A stretch of 64,000 nt of DNA from Sulfitobacter sp. 20_GPM-1509m (GTDB lineage: Bacteria; Pseudomonadota; Alphaproteobacteria; Rhodobacterales; Rhodobacteraceae), in assembly GCF_000620505.1 (NCBI RefSeq), contig NZ_JIBC01000004.1, positions 310,001 to 374,000 of the forward strand. Reading direction: 5' to 3'. The notes below the pieces were generated by a model, which saw only the letters and a program-made list of their open reading frames with translations, made no database searches and was not told where the DNA came from. A program made the translations under genes and the position numbers. Of this stretch, positions 1 to 9,591 are shown one piece after another (within the stretch, counting starts at the first letter, position 1; each line of letters begins with the position of its first letter).

Positions 1-555
1 GGTCGCCCCGATCTCGGGCGTCGGCAATGTCCAGACCTGCAGGGACCGGTCGGCAGGCACGTCGATCTGGGCCACGAAACGCACCGTCGCGGTGTCGTTG
101 CCATAATCCTCGACCACGGCCTGCGGCACGCCCTGATCGTCCAGCAGCACGGCAACAACCTGCGGTTCGGGCAGTGGTCGCAGCCCGCCGGCACCAAAGC
201 CTACGGCAATTCCGACCAAAGCCGCCGCCGCCAGCCCGGTCATCCGTCCGAAAGGCGCGCGCGTGATATTTGCCGGGCGCGGTGGCCTGGGCTCTGACGG
301 GACGGGTGCAGCCGGTCCGTCCGCCACATCCGTTTGCAACAGCGCCCGGGTGCTATCGGCGAAACCTTCGGACAGGTCGCGCGGGGTGGCGGACAGGTCC
401 AGCGGCAGCAAGCTGTCGCGCAGGCCGCCCACGTGACGCGCAAGATCCGGATCGCGCTGGATAAGCTCTTCGAACAGGCGCATCTCGCCCTCTGGCATAA
501 GCCCCAGGACATAATCCGAAGCAAGGTCGCGGATATCGTCGGATAGACCGGTCAT
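1..555 (-). CDS. RskA-type anti-sigma factor (3' end outside window)
   Basis: Only the first 185 codons are inside the window; the C-terminus lies beyond the left edge. The N-terminus (MTGLSDDIRDLASDY...) resembles the cytoplasmic sigma-binding zinc-finger-like region of anti-sigma factors. One membrane segment follows at about residues 106-124 (GLAAAALVGIAVGFGAG). The start of a periplasmic anti-sigma-K (RskA) domain comes next, with the characteristic LQVWTLPTPE stretch. The ATG at 555 overlaps the stop of the ECF sigma gene (ATGA), so the two are translationally coupled. By family it should hold the sigma factor at the membrane until a periplasmic signal triggers release. The signal cannot be read from the sequence. 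Confidence 0.8.
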   Translation of the reverse strand, partial: MTGLSDDIRDLASDYVLGLMPEGEMRLFEELIQRDPDLARHVGGLRDSLLPLDLSATPRDLSEGFADSTRALLQTDVADGPAAPVPSEPRPPRPANITRAPFGRMTGLAAAALVGIAVGFGAGGLRPLPEPQVVAVLLDDQGVPQAVVEDYGNDTATVRFVAQIDVPADRSLQVWTLPTPEIGAT

Positions 556-1121
556 GACAGACACTCCTTCAAGGCACTCAGCCCTCTGCGGATCAGGGAT
601 TTGGCCGTCCCCAGCGGCATGTTCTGACGTGCCGCGATCTCGCCGTGGCTGAAGCCTGCCACATAGGCCAGCAGGATAACCTGACGGCCCGGCGCGTCCA
701 GCCCATCAAGGCAGGTGCGCAGCTTTTCGGAACCGGCGAGGATTTCCCAGCCTTCGGTCGGGACGATCTGCTGGCGGGCTTCCTGCACAAGCGCGAGGTC
801 GGCGGGGGCCAGCGTGCTGAGCCGTTTGCCGTCGCGCAAAATGTTCAGACAGCGGTTGCGCAGGATCGCATAGATCCAGCCGCGTGCCGATCCGCTGTCA
901 GCGCGTTGGGTGCCCGCCTTGCGCCAGACCTGCACCATCGCATCCTGAAGCGCCTCTTCGGCGAGGTCGTGACGTTGCAACATGCGATAGGCCACGCCCA
1001 ACAGCTGTCGCCCCTCGATGTCGAGGATCGCGGCAATGCCGCTGTCATCACCGCCGGCGCACTGTTCCAGAGCCTGCCGCAGCCGCGCAGAGCGATCATC
1101 TGCGGTTTGCTGGTCTCTCAT
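552..1121 (-). CDS. ECF-type RNA polymerase sigma factor
   Basis: A 189-residue protein with sigma-70 region 2 (ILDIEGRQLLGVAYRML...LAEEALQDAMVQVW) and a C-terminal region 4 helix-turn-helix (GFSHGEIAARQNMPLGTAKSLIRRGL). The size is typical of ECF sigma factors paired with RskA-type anti-sigma factors. The ATG at 1121 is preceded by GGGGAG about nine bases away. An in-frame ATG at 1226 preceded by AAAGG is a real alternative and would add 35 residues that do not look like the family. The gene is followed by its anti-sigma gene with an ATGA overlap. A candidate self-recognised promoter sits at 1247-1275. Confidence 0.88.
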   Translation of the reverse strand: MRDQQTADDRSARLRQALEQCAGGDDSGIAAILDIEGRQLLGVAYRMLQRHDLAEEALQDAMVQVWRKAGTQRADSGSARGWIYAILRNRCLNILRDGKRLSTLAPADLALVQEARQQIVPTEGWEILAGSEKLRTCLDGLDAPGRQVILLAYVAGFSHGEIAARQNMPLGTAKSLIRRGLSALKECLS

Positions 1122-1246
1122 ACGCCGTATCTCCCCAAGCCGACAAAGCTGCGCTGAAGCACCATGGCGCGTGTTCATCGCCTGGGCCGCACTGTTCCCG
1201 TCTTTAACAAACCCCTGATGCATCATTTTGGTGCCTTTCAAAAGCA

Positions 1247-1275
1247 AAGACACGGCACGTCGGCAAACGGATGCA
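1247..1275 (-). promoter_or_regulatory. Candidate ECF promoter for the sigma/anti-sigma operon
   Basis: Read on the minus strand: TGCATCC (1275-1269), 14 bases, CGTGTCTT (1254-1247). The identical two boxes with identical spacing occur on the plus strand at 1293-1321. ECF sigma factors usually recognise their own promoter, so a duplicated divergent element next to an ECF gene is a strong candidate. Promoter activity is inferred. Confidence 0.6.
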
Positions 1276-1292
1276 ATTTTTTTTGCGCGTCC

Positions 1293-1321
1293 TGCATCCA
1301 ATTGCGCGTCTGTCGTGTCTT
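1293..1321 (+). promoter_or_regulatory. Candidate ECF promoter for the DUF4394 gene
   Basis: TGCATCC (1293-1299), a 14-base spacer, then CGTGTCTT (1314-1321), the same as the element facing the opposite way at 1247-1275. The start codon of the DUF4394 gene is about 60 bases downstream, leaving a normal 5' leader. This places the DUF4394 gene in the sigma factor's regulon (inference). Confidence 0.6.
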
Positions 1322-1380
1322 CGGGGTATGGACGGCGAATGGCGCCGTACCGCTGCAAACCGAAACAAAGGAAATTTCTC

Positions 1381-2163
1381 ATGCTCCGTACTGCTGTCTA
1401 TGCAACCACCGCCCTTGGTCTTTCCTTCTCCGCAGCCGTCGCAGCCCCTGCTGTCGGCCTTGTCGGGGACAAGACACTGGTCATGTTCGACACCGAAACG
1501 CTTGCCGTTTCGGGCACGATGGATGTGTCCGGTGTCGACAGCCTGCTTGGTATCGACCTGCGTCCCTCGAATGGCACGCTGGTTGGCGTGACACCCGACA
1601 TGAGCATCGTCAGCATCGACACTGCCAGCGGGGAAGCCACGGAAATGGCCAAGATGGACACCGCGCTGCCGCTGGGTGACACGCCGGTGATCGTGGACTT
1701 TAACCCGGCCGCGGACAAGCTGCGGTTCATGACCGGCACCACCAACCACCGCGTCGATGTCGACACCGGTGCCGTGACCGTGGATGGCAGCCTGAACTGG
1801 CAGGAAGGCGACATGCACGTCGGTGAGGAAACCGCCATCGTGGCCGCTGCCTATATCAACAGCTACGGCAAGCCCGAAGCGACCAAGATGTATGACATCG
1901 ACGCGACCATCGTCGCCGTGATCCAGCAGGTATCGCCCAATGATGGCACGCTGAGCGCAATCGGCAAGCTGGGCATCGACGATCCGGCAGACACCTATGC
2001 CTTTGACGTGCAGACCAACGAGGCGATGGAGAACATGGCCTGGCTGGTAAACGGCAACATGCTGTATTCGGTCGATCTGGAAACCGGTGCGGCCACAGGT
2101 GTCGGCATGATCGAAGGTGTCGATGGCGACATTCGCGACATCACGATCCTGCCCGCGATGTAA
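1381..2163 (+). CDS. Secreted DUF4394 domain protein
   Basis: 260 residues with a Sec signal peptide (MLRTAVYATTALGLSFSAAVAA, cleavage near residue 22). The rest is one DUF4394-like domain with repeated short beta-propeller-like motifs (TLVMFDTETLAV, DMSIVSIDTASGEA, MLYSVDLETGAA). The start ATG at 1381 follows AAAGGAAA. It is predicted to be periplasmic and has no known enzymatic role. It is divergent from the ECF sigma/anti-sigma pair and shares its promoter element, so it is probably an output of that stress or envelope response. The family is often found beside ECF sigma genes in proteobacteria. Confidence 0.82.
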   Translation: MLRTAVYATTALGLSFSAAVAAPAVGLVGDKTLVMFDTETLAVSGTMDVSGVDSLLGIDLRPSNGTLVGVTPDMSIVSIDTASGEATEMAKMDTALPLGDTPVIVDFNPAADKLRFMTGTTNHRVDVDTGAVTVDGSLNWQEGDMHVGEETAIVAAAYINSYGKPEATKMYDIDATIVAVIQQVSPNDGTLSAIGKLGIDDPADTYAFDVQTNEAMENMAWLVNGNMLYSVDLETGAATGVGMIEGVDGDIRDITILPAM

Positions 2164-2179
2164 GCGGAACTGAAAACCG

Positions 2180-2210
2180 GCCCGGTGCGGCGGCCTTTGC
2201 CGCACCGGGC
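2180..2210. terminator. Hairpin between DUF4394 gene and small ORF
   Basis: A perfect 12-bp inverted repeat (GCCCGGTGCGGC / GCCGCACCGGGC) with a 7-base loop, just after the DUF4394 stop. No long T-run follows on either strand, so it may be a bidirectional, weak or Rho-assisted terminator. Confidence 0.6.
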
Positions 2211-2211
2211 A

Positions 2212-2373
2212 TCAGCAGACCCGCGGCGTGCGTGGTTTCATGGGCCAGCGCACCGATTTCAGAGGCGCGGGGTCGATCAGCGGTGTCAACGCGATCGTTC
2301 CCGGAAACGCCCCGTCGTCGCTGTCCAGAGCAAGGACGGTTGGCGGGGCCTGTTCCCACGCCAGACAGGCCAT
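2212..2373 (-). CDS. Possible small protein, 53 residues, function unknown
   Basis: An ATG at 2373 is preceded by GAGG about 12 bases upstream, and the frame runs to a TGA at 2212. Third codon positions are mostly G or C, as in the neighbouring genes, which favours real coding. The product begins MACLAWEQAPPTVLALDSDD and has no signal peptide, membrane segment or motif I recognise. It ends two bases from a strong hairpin that could terminate it. It may equally be the remnant of a longer gene, because nothing coding is visible upstream. Confidence 0.3.
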   Translation of the reverse strand: MACLAWEQAPPTVLALDSDDGAFPGTIALTPLIDPAPLKSVRWPMKPRTPRVC

Positions 2374-2711
2374 TGCCCGAGATGTCCTCACGCCGGTATC
2401 CCCTTAAAGTAATTATATATTTTTGGCCTGGTGGGAGAACTCCATCGCTGCCTGCGCCTTCTCCTGGTGAAACCTTCAGGACATTCTGGGCCGTTTCCCC
2501 GGACCAATCGTCCACCGGGACGGAGCCTTGTGAATTTGCCGCCGCCCCTGCCCGGTCGATGCACATTCGTGCCGCCCGAATCCCGGAGCCGCGTGGGCGT
2601 GATCCGGTCGGAAGCGACCTGTGCTCCCGATAAAATCTGCTGCCCGTCTTTTCCGCATTTGTTTTGGTCGCAAACATCCCTTCACGAAACATGCACCCCG
2701 CATATCAACAC
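2374..2711. other. Non-coding stretch upstream of the first cobalamin riboswitch
   Basis: No convincing gene. An AT-rich block at about 2406-2427 could hold promoters for the small leftward ORF or for the rightward riboswitch transcript. Open frames on both strands here show no family resemblance or ribosome binding sites. Confidence 0.4.
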
Positions 2712-2885
2712 GGTGCAAGGTGCGGGCTTTGGTCCGAGAATTGGGAAGCCGGCGAAAATCCGGCACTGCCCCCGCAACGGTAAGATCGTGATGGGGCGCA
2801 ACAGCGGCCACTGGGCAGGAGGAGCCCGGGAAGGCGTTGCGCTGGGGCCCGGACGGGCCGCGATCAAGTCCGGAAACCAGCCTTG
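2712..2885 (+). promoter_or_regulatory. Cobalamin (B12) riboswitch upstream of gbcA
   Basis: The conserved aptamer core is clear: GGGAAGCCGGCGAAAATCC at 2743-2761, the B12 box GGCACTGCCCCCGCAACGG at 2762-2780, and the 3' core AAGTCCGGAAACCAGCC at 2866-2882. P1 can form between GGC..GGT (2725-2733) and ACC.GCC (2876-2882). The next recognisable gene is gbcA at 3020. No poly-U terminator is evident between, so control may be by ribosome access or Rho. A 20-codon leader frame (2915-2977) lies between and is not supported as a gene. Confidence 0.9.
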
Positions 2886-2977
2886 GCAAAGATGTTCAAC
2901 CGCGGGTGGCGGTCATGACGCTGGAACGGCACGCGGCACCTCCTTGCACTGCGGGCTATCAGCGTCTTGTGCCGTGA

Positions 2978-4246
<1,269 letters not shown>

Positions 4247-4250
4247 GGCG

Positions 4251-5324
4251 ATGAAAGACATCATCAATCCGGCCGGTGTTTTCTGGCAGAGCGACGAGCC
4301 GCTGGAATGCGTGTCGGTCATTCCCGAACTGGCCAACACCGCCACGTTTACCTTTCGCGCGCCCTCGGGTGCGCTGTTCGACTTTCGGCCCGGCCAGTTC
4401 CTGACGCTGGAACTGCCGGTGCCGGGGGGCACCGTGCACCGCACCTATACGATTTCATCGTCACCCTCGCGGCCGCGGTCCATTTCGGTCACGGTCAAGG
4501 CGCAGGCCGACAGCATCGGCACACGCTGGATGCTGGATCACCTTGTGCCCGGCACGCAGCTGAAAGCGACAGGGCCTGCGGGCTGGTTCACCCATACGGA
4601 TTTCCCGGCGGACAAATACCTGTTCATTTCCGCCGGATCGGGCATCACGCCGATGATGTCGATGACCACATGGATGTTCGATCTGGGCACCGAGCCTGAC
4701 ATCGTCTTTGTCAATTGCGCGCGCCGCCCGTCCGAGATCATCTTTCGCCAGCGGTTGGAACATATGGCCAGCCGTGTGCCGGGCATCGACCTGCACTGGA
4801 TCGTGGAATCCGCCGACCGCTATGCGCCCTGGACGGGATATCGCGGCCAGATTAACCAGCTGATGCTGGGTCTGATGGCGCCCGATTACCTGGAACGCGA
4901 AGTGTTCTGCTGTGGCCCTGCCCCGTTCATGCAGGCCGTGCGCGAGGCGCTTCAGGGTCTGGGCTATGATATGGACCGCTACCATCAGGAGGATTTCCAG
5001 GCCCCGACCCCGAACGAGGCCGAAGCCCCCGCGCTGGACGACATCGTGCCCGACGAGGACACCAGCGCCGAGATCACCTTTGCCACCTCGGGCGTCACGG
5101 CCAAGGTTGCGCAAACCGACACCGTCCTGGCGGCGGCCAAGGCCAGCGGGCTGAACATCCCGTCGGGCTGTACCTTCGGGATCTGCGGCACCTGCAAGAT
5201 CCGCAAGACGGCGGGCGAGGTTCACATGGTCCACAATGGCGGGATATCAGAGGATGATATCGCGGATGGCTATATCCTTGCCTGTTGCTCCAATCCGATC
5301 GGCAAGGTTGTCGTCGAAGTTTAA
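4251..5324 (+). CDS. gbcB: Reductase component of the betaine monooxygenase (FAD, NAD, [2Fe-2S])
   Basis: 357 residues. Domains in order: ferredoxin-reductase-type FAD-binding barrel (residues about 15-115, with RTYTISSSPS), NAD-binding domain (FISAGSGITPMMSM, then FCCGPAPFMQAV), and a C-terminal plant-type ferredoxin (about 270-357) whose cysteines are in CTFGICGTC and the later ACCSN. It passes electrons from NAD(P)H to the Rieske centre of the oxygenase encoded four bases upstream. A strong terminator follows at 5402-5429, closing a two-gene riboswitch-led operon. Confidence 0.85.
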   Translation: MKDIINPAGVFWQSDEPLECVSVIPELANTATFTFRAPSGALFDFRPGQFLTLELPVPGGTVHRTYTISSSPSRPRSISVTVKAQADSIGTRWMLDHLVPGTQLKATGPAGWFTHTDFPADKYLFISAGSGITPMMSMTTWMFDLGTEPDIVFVNCARRPSEIIFRQRLEHMASRVPGIDLHWIVESADRYAPWTGYRGQINQLMLGLMAPDYLEREVFCCGPAPFMQAVREALQGLGYDMDRYHQEDFQAPTPNEAEAPALDDIVPDEDTSAEITFATSGVTAKVAQTDTVLAAAKASGLNIPSGCTFGICGTCKIRKTAGEVHMVHNGGISEDDIADGYILACCSNPIGKVVVEV

Positions 5325-5401
5325 CGGGCCCAAACCCGCCAACGCATTGCGCCGGGACGCGAAAGGTTTACGCCAGACGGCTATGGACGCCGCTTGAAAA
5401 G

Positions 5402-5429
5402 AAAAGGCCCGCGCGCGGCGGGCCTTTTT
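5402..5429 (+). terminator. Rho-independent terminator of gbcAB
   Basis: An 11-bp stem (AAAAGGCCCGC at 5402-5412, GCGGGCCTTTT at 5418-5428) with a 5-base loop, ending in a T-run. A classical intrinsic terminator that also has an A-run for the opposite direction. Confidence 0.92.
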
Positions 5430-5519
5430 CACGGGGCGATGGCAAGTGACCTGCGTTCAACACGCTGTAGGGCTGTCACGCAGGTCTGCACGCGGTGTTG
5501 CACCCCAACGGCAGGAAAA

Positions 5520-5580
5520 CCTGCGCCTGCCGCGACCGTCTTTTCAATGTCTGGTCTTTTCAATGTCTGGCAGGCGCAGG
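5520..5580 (-). terminator. Terminator hairpin of the tad operon with a duplicated loop
   Basis: A perfect 12-bp inverted repeat (CCTGCGCCTGCC at 5520-5531, GGCAGGCGCAGG at 5569-5580) encloses two exact tandem copies of a 16-bp unit (GTCTTTTCAATGTCTG at 5538-5553 and 5554-5569). On the minus strand the stem is followed by a short T-run, so it probably ends the tad transcript after tadD. Confidence 0.65.
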
Positions 5581-5591
5581 GACATTCGAAA

Positions 5592-6398
5592 TCAGGCGAA
5601 CACCAGCGATCCGATGGGATTTCCGTCCTGCATCATCCGGCGCAATGCGGCATAGATCGCGATGTTTTCTTCTATTTCCTGTGCATTCATATCCAGCGAG
5701 AGCGTCGCCCTTGCCTCGTTTTCCAGACCAGCGAGACCATAGACCAGCGCCAAGTTGTCCCGGACATGGGGGGCGGCATTCGGGTCGCGCACCAGTTCCT
5801 GAAGGATGCTGATCCCCTTGGCCGAGTTGCCGGTCAACGCCAGAGACAGCGCGTAGTTGCTGCGCAGGATGAAGTTGGCGGGATAGATCGACAGGCCATC
5901 CTCGTAGACCTTTTGCGCCTTCAGGTGCTGGGACATCGTGTCGAGGGCGACCCCCTTGCCGGTGATGGCCGAGATGTTCTTGCGGTTGATGCGCAAAGCC
6001 TTGTCGTAATATTTCAGCGCCTCATCCGGGCGTTTCTGCGAGAGGTTCACGCGACCCAGAATGTTCAGCACGTCGTCATTTCCGGGCGCCAGTTCATGCG
6101 CGCGCAACAACACGGTTTCGGCCCGGCCATGCTGTCCCATCCGTGAATAGCTGTCGCCTGCCCCCTTCAGCGCGGCCACGGAATCAGGATCGCTTGCCAG
6201 TACCTTTTCGTACAGGCGGGCCGCATTCACATGATCGCCCGACTCTGCGGTGGCCTGCGCCAGACGCAGCGTGCTCGAGACCGCTTCGGGGCGGTTGTTC
6301 GGATTGCCTTCCTGAGCGGTCGGCACCGAGCAGGCAGAGAGGCTGACAACGGCAACCAGCAAGCAGGCGCGACGGATGTGGGAAAGCAGAGGGGTCAA
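5592..6398 (-). CDS. tadD: TadD-like TPR lipoprotein
   Basis: 268 residues with a lipoprotein signal (LLVAVVSLSACS; cysteine at about 23) followed by several tetratricopeptide repeats (AARLYEKVLASDPDSVAALKG, ALKYYDKALRINRKN, and others). TadD proteins are pilotin- or scaffold-like lipoproteins needed for assembly of the Tad secretion and pilus apparatus at the outer membrane. It is the last gene of the leftward tad operon, 46 bases after tadG, and is followed by the hairpin at 5520-5580. Confidence 0.85.
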   Translation of the reverse strand: MTPLLSHIRRACLLVAVVSLSACSVPTAQEGNPNNRPEAVSSTLRLAQATAESGDHVNAARLYEKVLASDPDSVAALKGAGDSYSRMGQHGRAETVLLRAHELAPGNDDVLNILGRVNLSQKRPDEALKYYDKALRINRKNISAITGKGVALDTMSQHLKAQKVYEDGLSIYPANFILRSNYALSLALTGNSAKGISILQELVRDPNAAPHVRDNLALVYGLAGLENEARATLSLDMNAQEIEENIAIYAALRRMMQDGNPIGSLVFA

Positions 6399-6444
6399 TT
6401 TAGGCTCCGTTCAGAATGTGTGGGGGAGTATACAGGCAGCGGGG

Positions 6445-8223
6445 TCATCGAACCAGTACGATCCGCCCGCAGTGGGCTTTGTGAAGGGTCAGGTCCGCCT
6501 CGCCGACACCGATGCCCAGCATGTCCAGGACCCCGTCCAGCAGGGTATCAACCGGGGTCAGGAGTGCCGCGAGGATGGGCGCCAGCAGGGTCGTGACAAT
6601 GGACAGCACGCTGTCCAGCACGGCGACGACAGTGCCCAAAAGCAGATTGACCACGCCCGCCTTGGGCGCGAGGCGGATATCTGCATTGGCGACAAGCGTG
6701 CTGACGGTCGAGTTCAGCAGCCCGCCGGAGCCGTAATTCTTGGTCGTGCCTTCTTCGGTGCGGGTGAAGGTGGTTTGCGACGATTCCGACACGCCAACGG
6801 ATGCGTGGGATTTCACCATGACGTCCGTGCCAAGATTGATCGGAAGGCCCAGGAGGTTCGTCACGACGACGTTCAGCCCCAGCAGCTTGGCGTCTGTCAG
6901 GTCGTTCTGATCCAGCGGCGTGGTGTTGTCCTCGAACGTGGGGGCGGGAAAGTTGCCCAGGAACAGTTCGGCCACGTGGGTTCCCGTGACCCCCGTCAAC
7001 GGGTCGGTGCCGGTGTCAAAGGTGACCAGCGGTTCAGCGTCGCCTGCCCCGCAGTCCAGTCCTGTCAGGGTTGCCGTCGCGCCGGCCACCTCGAGGTAGA
7101 GGGGCAATTCGACAGACAGGATGTTCAGTGACGGCGCAATGCCCGACAGAATTCCGGTATCAAAGGTCAGGTCCAGCTTGAGCCGTGCCTGCGCCGTGTG
7201 GGCTGTGGCGCCTTTTTCGGCAAAGGTGATCCAGGCGGGGCGTTCGCCGACAATCAGTTGCAGGTTGGTAGAGGTCAGATCCGGAATGCCCAGATCAAGC
7301 TGTGTTTCGATAAAGTGGTTGGCGGTGACCACATCGACCGCTGACATCAGCACATCCAGTGCCGAAACCGTAACCGTGGGCAACACATCATCCAGTTGAA
7401 TGCCCACGTCATCACCGGCAATCGCGATCAGCCGTTCGGCATCGACCGTCGCCCCGGTGAGCGAGGCCAGGATCGCGTCCAGAACCGCGGTTGATCCCTG
7501 AACGGCACCGGTGTCCAGAAGCGCGCCAGCAATGTCGAGCAGTTCGATGTCGCTGGACAGCAGCTCTTCGTAGGTCAGCGCGGTCAGATCGGCGCGGGTG
7601 GCCAGCGCGTCCGAAAACGTCAGAAGATCGACGTCCGCATTTGCCAATGCTTCATAATCCAGCACCGAGAGGGCGATCATGCTGCCGGTGGCCTCGGACA
7701 GCAGGGCGTTCAGCAGGCCGCTGTCCAGCGAAAGCAGGCGCGACCCCAGGCTGAAAGACGCCAGATCGAACCGCGCCGCCGTCGCCGTGGCACCCAGTTG
7801 CGTTGTCTCCTGCTGCAGGAAGGTGCGTGCGAAATACAGCGGGGCGGCTTCCTGCAACCGGACGGTCGCGGCGTTCACGTCCGGCGCGGTCAGTTCGCGG
7901 TCGGTCAGCCGGTCATCAATCGGGACCGAGATGTCGCGTTGATAGTGGCCGAAGGTCACGCTGGTCATCGCGCCCGCGTCCAGCCCGTTGCCCAGAACCG
8001 TCACAAGGGCACGGTCGGCGGGTTGATCGCTCAGGTTGTTCACCGCGCTGATCGCGGCAAGGTCCGCGCGGGTTTGCAGTGTTTTCTGCTGGAAATAGAG
8101 CGAGCCAAGATCGACGCCCAGGGCGACAAAGCCCAGCATGACGGTCAGCACCAGCGCAAAGATGATGATGACGGCGCCCCGCTCGTCGGCCCAGAATTCT
8201 CGTAACTGCCGTTTAATACGCAA
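6445..8223 (-). CDS. tadG: TadG-like pilus assembly protein
   Basis: 592 residues. The N-terminus (ADERGAVIIIFALVLTVMLG) is the TadE/TadG-type hydrophobic anchor. A long extracytoplasmic region follows, rich in Leu, Asp and Thr, with segments such as LLSLDSGLLNALL and LLGTVVAVLDSVL. Length and composition fit the large TadG family proteins that act with minor pseudopilins in the Tad machine. It overlaps tadE by 11 bases. The central region is poorly conserved in the family, so no catalytic role is assigned. Confidence 0.82.
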   Translation of the reverse strand: MRIKRQLREFWADERGAVIIIFALVLTVMLGFVALGVDLGSLYFQQKTLQTRADLAAISAVNNLSDQPADRALVTVLGNGLDAGAMTSVTFGHYQRDISVPIDDRLTDRELTAPDVNAATVRLQEAAPLYFARTFLQQETTQLGATATAARFDLASFSLGSRLLSLDSGLLNALLSEATGSMIALSVLDYEALANADVDLLTFSDALATRADLTALTYEELLSSDIELLDIAGALLDTGAVQGSTAVLDAILASLTGATVDAERLIAIAGDDVGIQLDDVLPTVTVSALDVLMSAVDVVTANHFIETQLDLGIPDLTSTNLQLIVGERPAWITFAEKGATAHTAQARLKLDLTFDTGILSGIAPSLNILSVELPLYLEVAGATATLTGLDCGAGDAEPLVTFDTGTDPLTGVTGTHVAELFLGNFPAPTFEDNTTPLDQNDLTDAKLLGLNVVVTNLLGLPINLGTDVMVKSHASVGVSESSQTTFTRTEEGTTKNYGSGGLLNSTVSTLVANADIRLAPKAGVVNLLLGTVVAVLDSVLSIVTTLLAPILAALLTPVDTLLDGVLDMLGIGVGEADLTLHKAHCGRIVLVR

Positions 8224-8635
8224 GGTAGCTGCTCCGCGTCAGGGTCGAGACGTCGAGCCCGATGAACCCGCCCGCCAGGTCCACGGCAGATCCTTGCAGG
8301 TCGTAGGACAGCGACACCTGGATGCCGTGCGGCTCTGTCTCTGACAGCATCGTGACGGTGGGAACCACCTTGTCCGGCCCCAGAAAGGTAAAACGCGCCC
8401 CTGCATTGGTGATGAAAGAGGTGGCCAGCGTCTGGCGTTCGATCGTGCTGATCCCCATGGCGGACGACCGCGCCGCCTCGGCGGCCAGTTGTTGCAGGCT
8501 GTTGGCGATGGCAAAGTATTGGCCGAAACAGATGATGCCAAAGATCATCGACAGCAGTATCGGCAGGACCAGCACAAACTCGACCGCCGTGGCACCGCTT
8601 TCGTCCCGGATGAATGTGCAGGTCGGGCGTTTCAT
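8213..8635 (-). CDS. tadE: TadE-like minor pseudopilin
   Basis: 140 residues with a TadE-like domain. The N-terminus has a charged leader and the processing-type motif RDESGATAVEFVLVLPILLS, so a prepilin peptidase would cut after the glycine, leaving a hydrophobic pilin-like helix. The ATG at 8635 overlaps the tadC stop (ATGA). It works with Flp and TadG in Tad pilus biogenesis. A separate TadF is not seen; this operon has only the TadE and TadG types. Confidence 0.85.
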   Translation of the reverse strand: MKRPTCTFIRDESGATAVEFVLVLPILLSMIFGIICFGQYFAIANSLQQLAAEAARSSAMGISTIERQTLATSFITNAGARFTFLGPDKVVPTVTMLSETEPHGIQVSLSYDLQGSAVDLAGGFIGLDVSTLTRSSYLAY

Positions 8636-9591
8636 CCAAAGCCCCCATCCATGATGTTGTCGAGGATGCTTAGGACCGCCGGGCCGACCAGAACGATGAA
8701 CAGCGGGGGCATGATGAACAGGATCAGCGGTACGGTCATCAGGGCGGGCGCACGGCCGGCCTGTTCCTCGATCTTCAGCAACCGGCCCGCGCGTTCGTCG
8801 CGCATCAGCGTGCGCATGGCGCCGGCAAAGGGGGTGCCATAGCGTTCGGCCTGCATCAGCGCGTTGGAAAAGATGGTGATTTCGCTCATCGGCAGGCGTT
8901 CGCTGAAATTGCGCCATGCGGTTTCCCGGCTGGGCAGGATGCTCAGCTCGATCACCAGCTGCTGCAACTCGCTGGCCAGCGGCGGACAGAAGGCCCGGAT
9001 TTCGGTTGCGACACGGCTGAGCGAGGGATTGGCGCTTAGGCCGGATTCGCTGGCGATCACCAACAGCTCCAGCATGTCGGGAAAACTGCGCCGCACCTGT
9101 TTGAAACGCCGGTTGCGCAGATGGGTCAGGATGAGGTCAGGCGCCATGGAGAACCCGAGGGCCACGCCACAGGACCAGATCATGATCACCCACAGGCGTG
9201 TCGCATCATCGCGGGCGATGACGAACCACAAGATCGTCAAAAGCAGGCCGGCGACCGGCAGGACCAGCTTGAGAAACGCATGGATCAACACCGCGTCGCG
9301 GCTGCGAAATCCTGCCGTGCGCAGCAGGGCGGCAGAGGCTTCGGCCTCGCCTCCGCGCATGACCGAGACACGTTCCAGCGTCATCTGCGCAATGCGGCGG
9401 AAGATCCGGGTGATGCGTTCGGTCACGCTCCGGCGGGCGGCGGCGCTGCGCACGGGCAAGCGTCCCAGCGTCCGTCCGATCCGTGCCGCACGGGCATTGC
9501 GGTCGATCAGGTTCAGCACAAGCAGCTGAAGCGCGGTCAGCACCGGTACGGCAAGGGCGATCTGCAAAAGGAGGGGGGGAATATCAAACAT
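8632..9591 (-). CDS. tadC: TadC inner-membrane pilus platform protein
   Basis: 319 residues of the type II secretion F (GspF/PilC) superfamily. It has an N-terminal membrane helix, a pair of membrane segments around residues 110-160, the conserved cytoplasmic F domain (FPDMLELLVIASESGLS...PFAGAMRTLMRDER), and a C-terminal membrane hairpin (LILFIMPPLFIVLVGPAVLSIL). It pairs with TadB to form the platform on which the TadA ATPase acts. The start overlaps tadB by eight bases. Confidence 0.9.
   Translation of the reverse strand: MFDIPPLLLQIALAVPVLTALQLLVLNLIDRNARAARIGRTLGRLPVRSAAARRSVTERITRIFRRIAQMTLERVSVMRGGEAEASAALLRTAGFRSRDAVLIHAFLKLVLPVAGLLLTILWFVIARDDATRLWVIMIWSCGVALGFSMAPDLILTHLRNRRFKQVRRSFPDMLELLVIASESGLSANPSLSRVATEIRAFCPPLASELQQLVIELSILPSRETAWRNFSERLPMSEITIFSNALMQAERYGTPFAGAMRTLMRDERAGRLLKIEEQAGRAPALMTVPLILFIMPPLFIVLVGPAVLSILDNIMDGGFG

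Noticed and set aside
2413-2427. ATATTTTTGGCC, resembling the start of dispersed repeat A
   Set aside because: Only 12 bases match and the GC-rich remainder of the repeat is absent; chance in an AT-rich patch is more likely.
2915-2977. 20-codon frame between the first riboswitch and gbcA
   Set aside because: It has a weak GGTGG five bases upstream, but no family and no sign of conservation. A leader peptide is possible but unsupported.
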